From NCBI GenBank assembly GCA_028683025.1, contig JAJRAB010000110.1:1-6600 (forward strand): a DNA stretch of 6,600 nucleotides, read 5' to 3'. Below the pieces are notes generated by a model. It was not told the DNA's origin and ran no database searches. It was given only the letters and a program-made list of their open reading frames with translations. Origin of the DNA: Candidatus Methanomethylicus sp. GTDB lineage: Archaea > Thermoproteota > Methanomethylicia > Methanomethylicales > Methanomethylicaceae. Every line of letters starts with the position of its first letter. Positions within the stretch are counted from its first letter, which is position 1. Position numbers and translations under genes: made by a program. Of this stretch, positions 6,335 through 6,600 are shown piece after piece.

Positions 6335-6340
6335 CTCCTC
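6335..6340 (-). promoter_or_regulatory. Shine-Dalgarno of mcrB, deciding the 6330 start
   Basis: GAGGAG on the minus strand lies 4 nt before the ATG at 6330-6328. Together with the family N-terminus it supports this start over the in-frame ATG at 6405. Confidence 0.65.
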
Positions 6341-6376
6341 TCTAAGGTTTTGTTGCGGATTAATTTAGACACTGGG

Positions 6377-6400
6377 AATATTAAAAGGTTGCTTATAGCG
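6377..6400 (-). promoter_or_regulatory. Candidate mcr operon promoter (TATA-like boxes)
   Basis: Two TATA-like elements precede mcrB on the minus strand: CTATAAGC (TATAAG at 6397-6392) and CCTTTTAATATT (6388-6377). With an initiation site about 25 nt downstream they would give leaders of roughly 40 or 26 nt, each including the mcrB Shine-Dalgarno site. Which one is used cannot be told from sequence alone. Confidence 0.45.
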
Positions 6401-6440
6401 TACACAATCGGTTACAATTGAAAATAGAAAAAAATAAAAA

Positions 6441-6479
6441 ATCATTGTACATGATGCAAAAATGATAAAGGATCATGAT
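6441..6479. repeat. Cluster of ATCAT/ATGAT half-sites upstream of the mcr promoter
   Basis: ATCATTGTACATGAT (6441-6455) is an imperfect palindrome with 5-bp arms. A single ATGAT lies at 6462-6466, and GATCATGAT at 6471-6479 contains the perfect palindrome ATCATGAT. The cluster sits about 40-100 bp upstream of the TATA candidates, a place where an activator or repressor could bind. It lies in AT-rich DNA, so chance is a real alternative. Confidence 0.3.
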
Positions 6480-6480
6480 A

Positions 6481-6495
6481 AAAAAAGTTACTTTT
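6481..6495 (-). terminator. Weak terminator of the gene entering from the right
   Basis: On the minus strand, AAAAGT-A-ACTTTT followed by further T residues (T6 in total) lies just after the stop at 6502-6500. The hairpin would have almost no loop, so the T run alone is the likelier signal. Confidence 0.3.
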
Positions 6496-6499
6496 CTAT

Positions 6500-6600
6500 T
6501 CAAACTTTAGATGGGATTTTATCCACTAGTATTGCAATGGAATCGACGATATTTGATTCATCAACTCTAATGGTCACTATGGGAATCCTTACAAACTTCT
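6500..6600 (-). CDS. C-terminal 32 codons of an unidentified protein, cut by window edge
   Basis: One minus-strand frame is open from the right edge to a TGA at 6502-6500. It reads KFVRIPIVTIRVDESNIVDS followed by IAILVDKIPSKV. The alternating hydrophobic pattern resembles a beta-strand and helix ending of a soluble protein, and the other two minus-strand frames close quickly. It is too short to assign to a family. The gene lies on the same strand as mcrB, with 169 bp between its stop and the mcrB start. That gap holds promoter-like elements, so it is probably a separate transcription unit. Confidence 0.5.
   Translation of the reverse strand, partial: KFVRIPIVTIRVDESNIVDSIAILVDKIPSKV

Noticed and set aside
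6331..6405. 25-residue N-terminal extension of McrB from the ATG at 6405
   Set aside because: The family N-terminus MAKYADKVDLYDD starts at 6330 with GAGGAG before it, and the extension would lie over the likely TATA elements.
5828..6421. Long plus-strand open frame (197 codons) opposite mcrB
   Set aside because: It is antisense to a well-supported conserved gene, has no recognisable domain, and its length follows from the codon pattern of mcrB.
6570..6600. Plus-strand ATG open to the right edge
   Set aside because: There is no Shine-Dalgarno upstream and only 10 codons are visible; the minus-strand frame ending at 6500 looks more like protein.
1..6600. tRNA or rRNA genes, CRISPR arrays, insertion sequences, pyrrolysine-type in-frame TAG genes
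   Set aside because: No repeat-spacer pattern, transposase, terminal repeat or RNA-gene hallmark was seen, and all assigned genes read through without internal stops.

Overview
This window is from a methane-metabolising archaeon. It carries the three structural genes of methyl-coenzyme M reductase (MCR) in the order mcrB-mcrG-mcrA on the minus strand (about 6330 to 2531). Around them sit proteins of families largely confined to methanogens and relatives. McrA reads most like the Methanomassiliicoccales/Thermoplasmatota type (for example the CYYGADLVKKKYGGF stretch and the YRSDEGLPF context). That placement comes from memory of family sequences, not an alignment. ANME-1-like or other deep MCR lineages stay possible.

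Layout from left to right. Positions 1-771 (minus) hold the N-terminal 257 residues of methanogenesis marker protein 2 (PurM/AIR-synthase-like), which runs off the left edge and starts at a TTG. A 68-bp divergent promoter region follows (772-839). Next comes a plus-strand pair: a DUF2098-type small basic protein (840-1112) and, 15 bp later, a HAD-superfamily phosphatase with a P-type-ATPase-like DKSGT motif (1128-1898). The phosphatase ends by overlapping, tail to tail, a DUF483-type protein on the minus strand (1885-2475). That gene lies directly downstream of mcrA behind a T-rich spacer. The mcr operon follows, then its promoter region (6331-6499), then the last 32 codons of another minus-strand gene entering from the right edge (6500-6600).

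The mcr genes are packed for coupled translation: gaps are 2 bp (B-G) and 15 bp (G-A), and each gene has a strong Shine-Dalgarno sequence at or in the end of the preceding gene. The usual mcrD and mcrC are absent between mcrB and mcrG, so the operon is mcrBGA rather than mcrBDCGA. The three subunits form the alpha2-beta2-gamma2 enzyme with F430, which makes (or, in reverse, activates) methane. Residues for the nickel ligand, the active-site tyrosines, coenzyme B binding and most known post-translational modification sites are present.

The most interesting feature is the neighbourhood. Four poorly understood families (Mmp2, DUF2098, a methanogen-type HAD phosphatase and DUF483) lie within 2.5 kb of mcrA. 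They are reasonable candidates for MCR maturation, cofactor or repair functions, but this is inference from context only.
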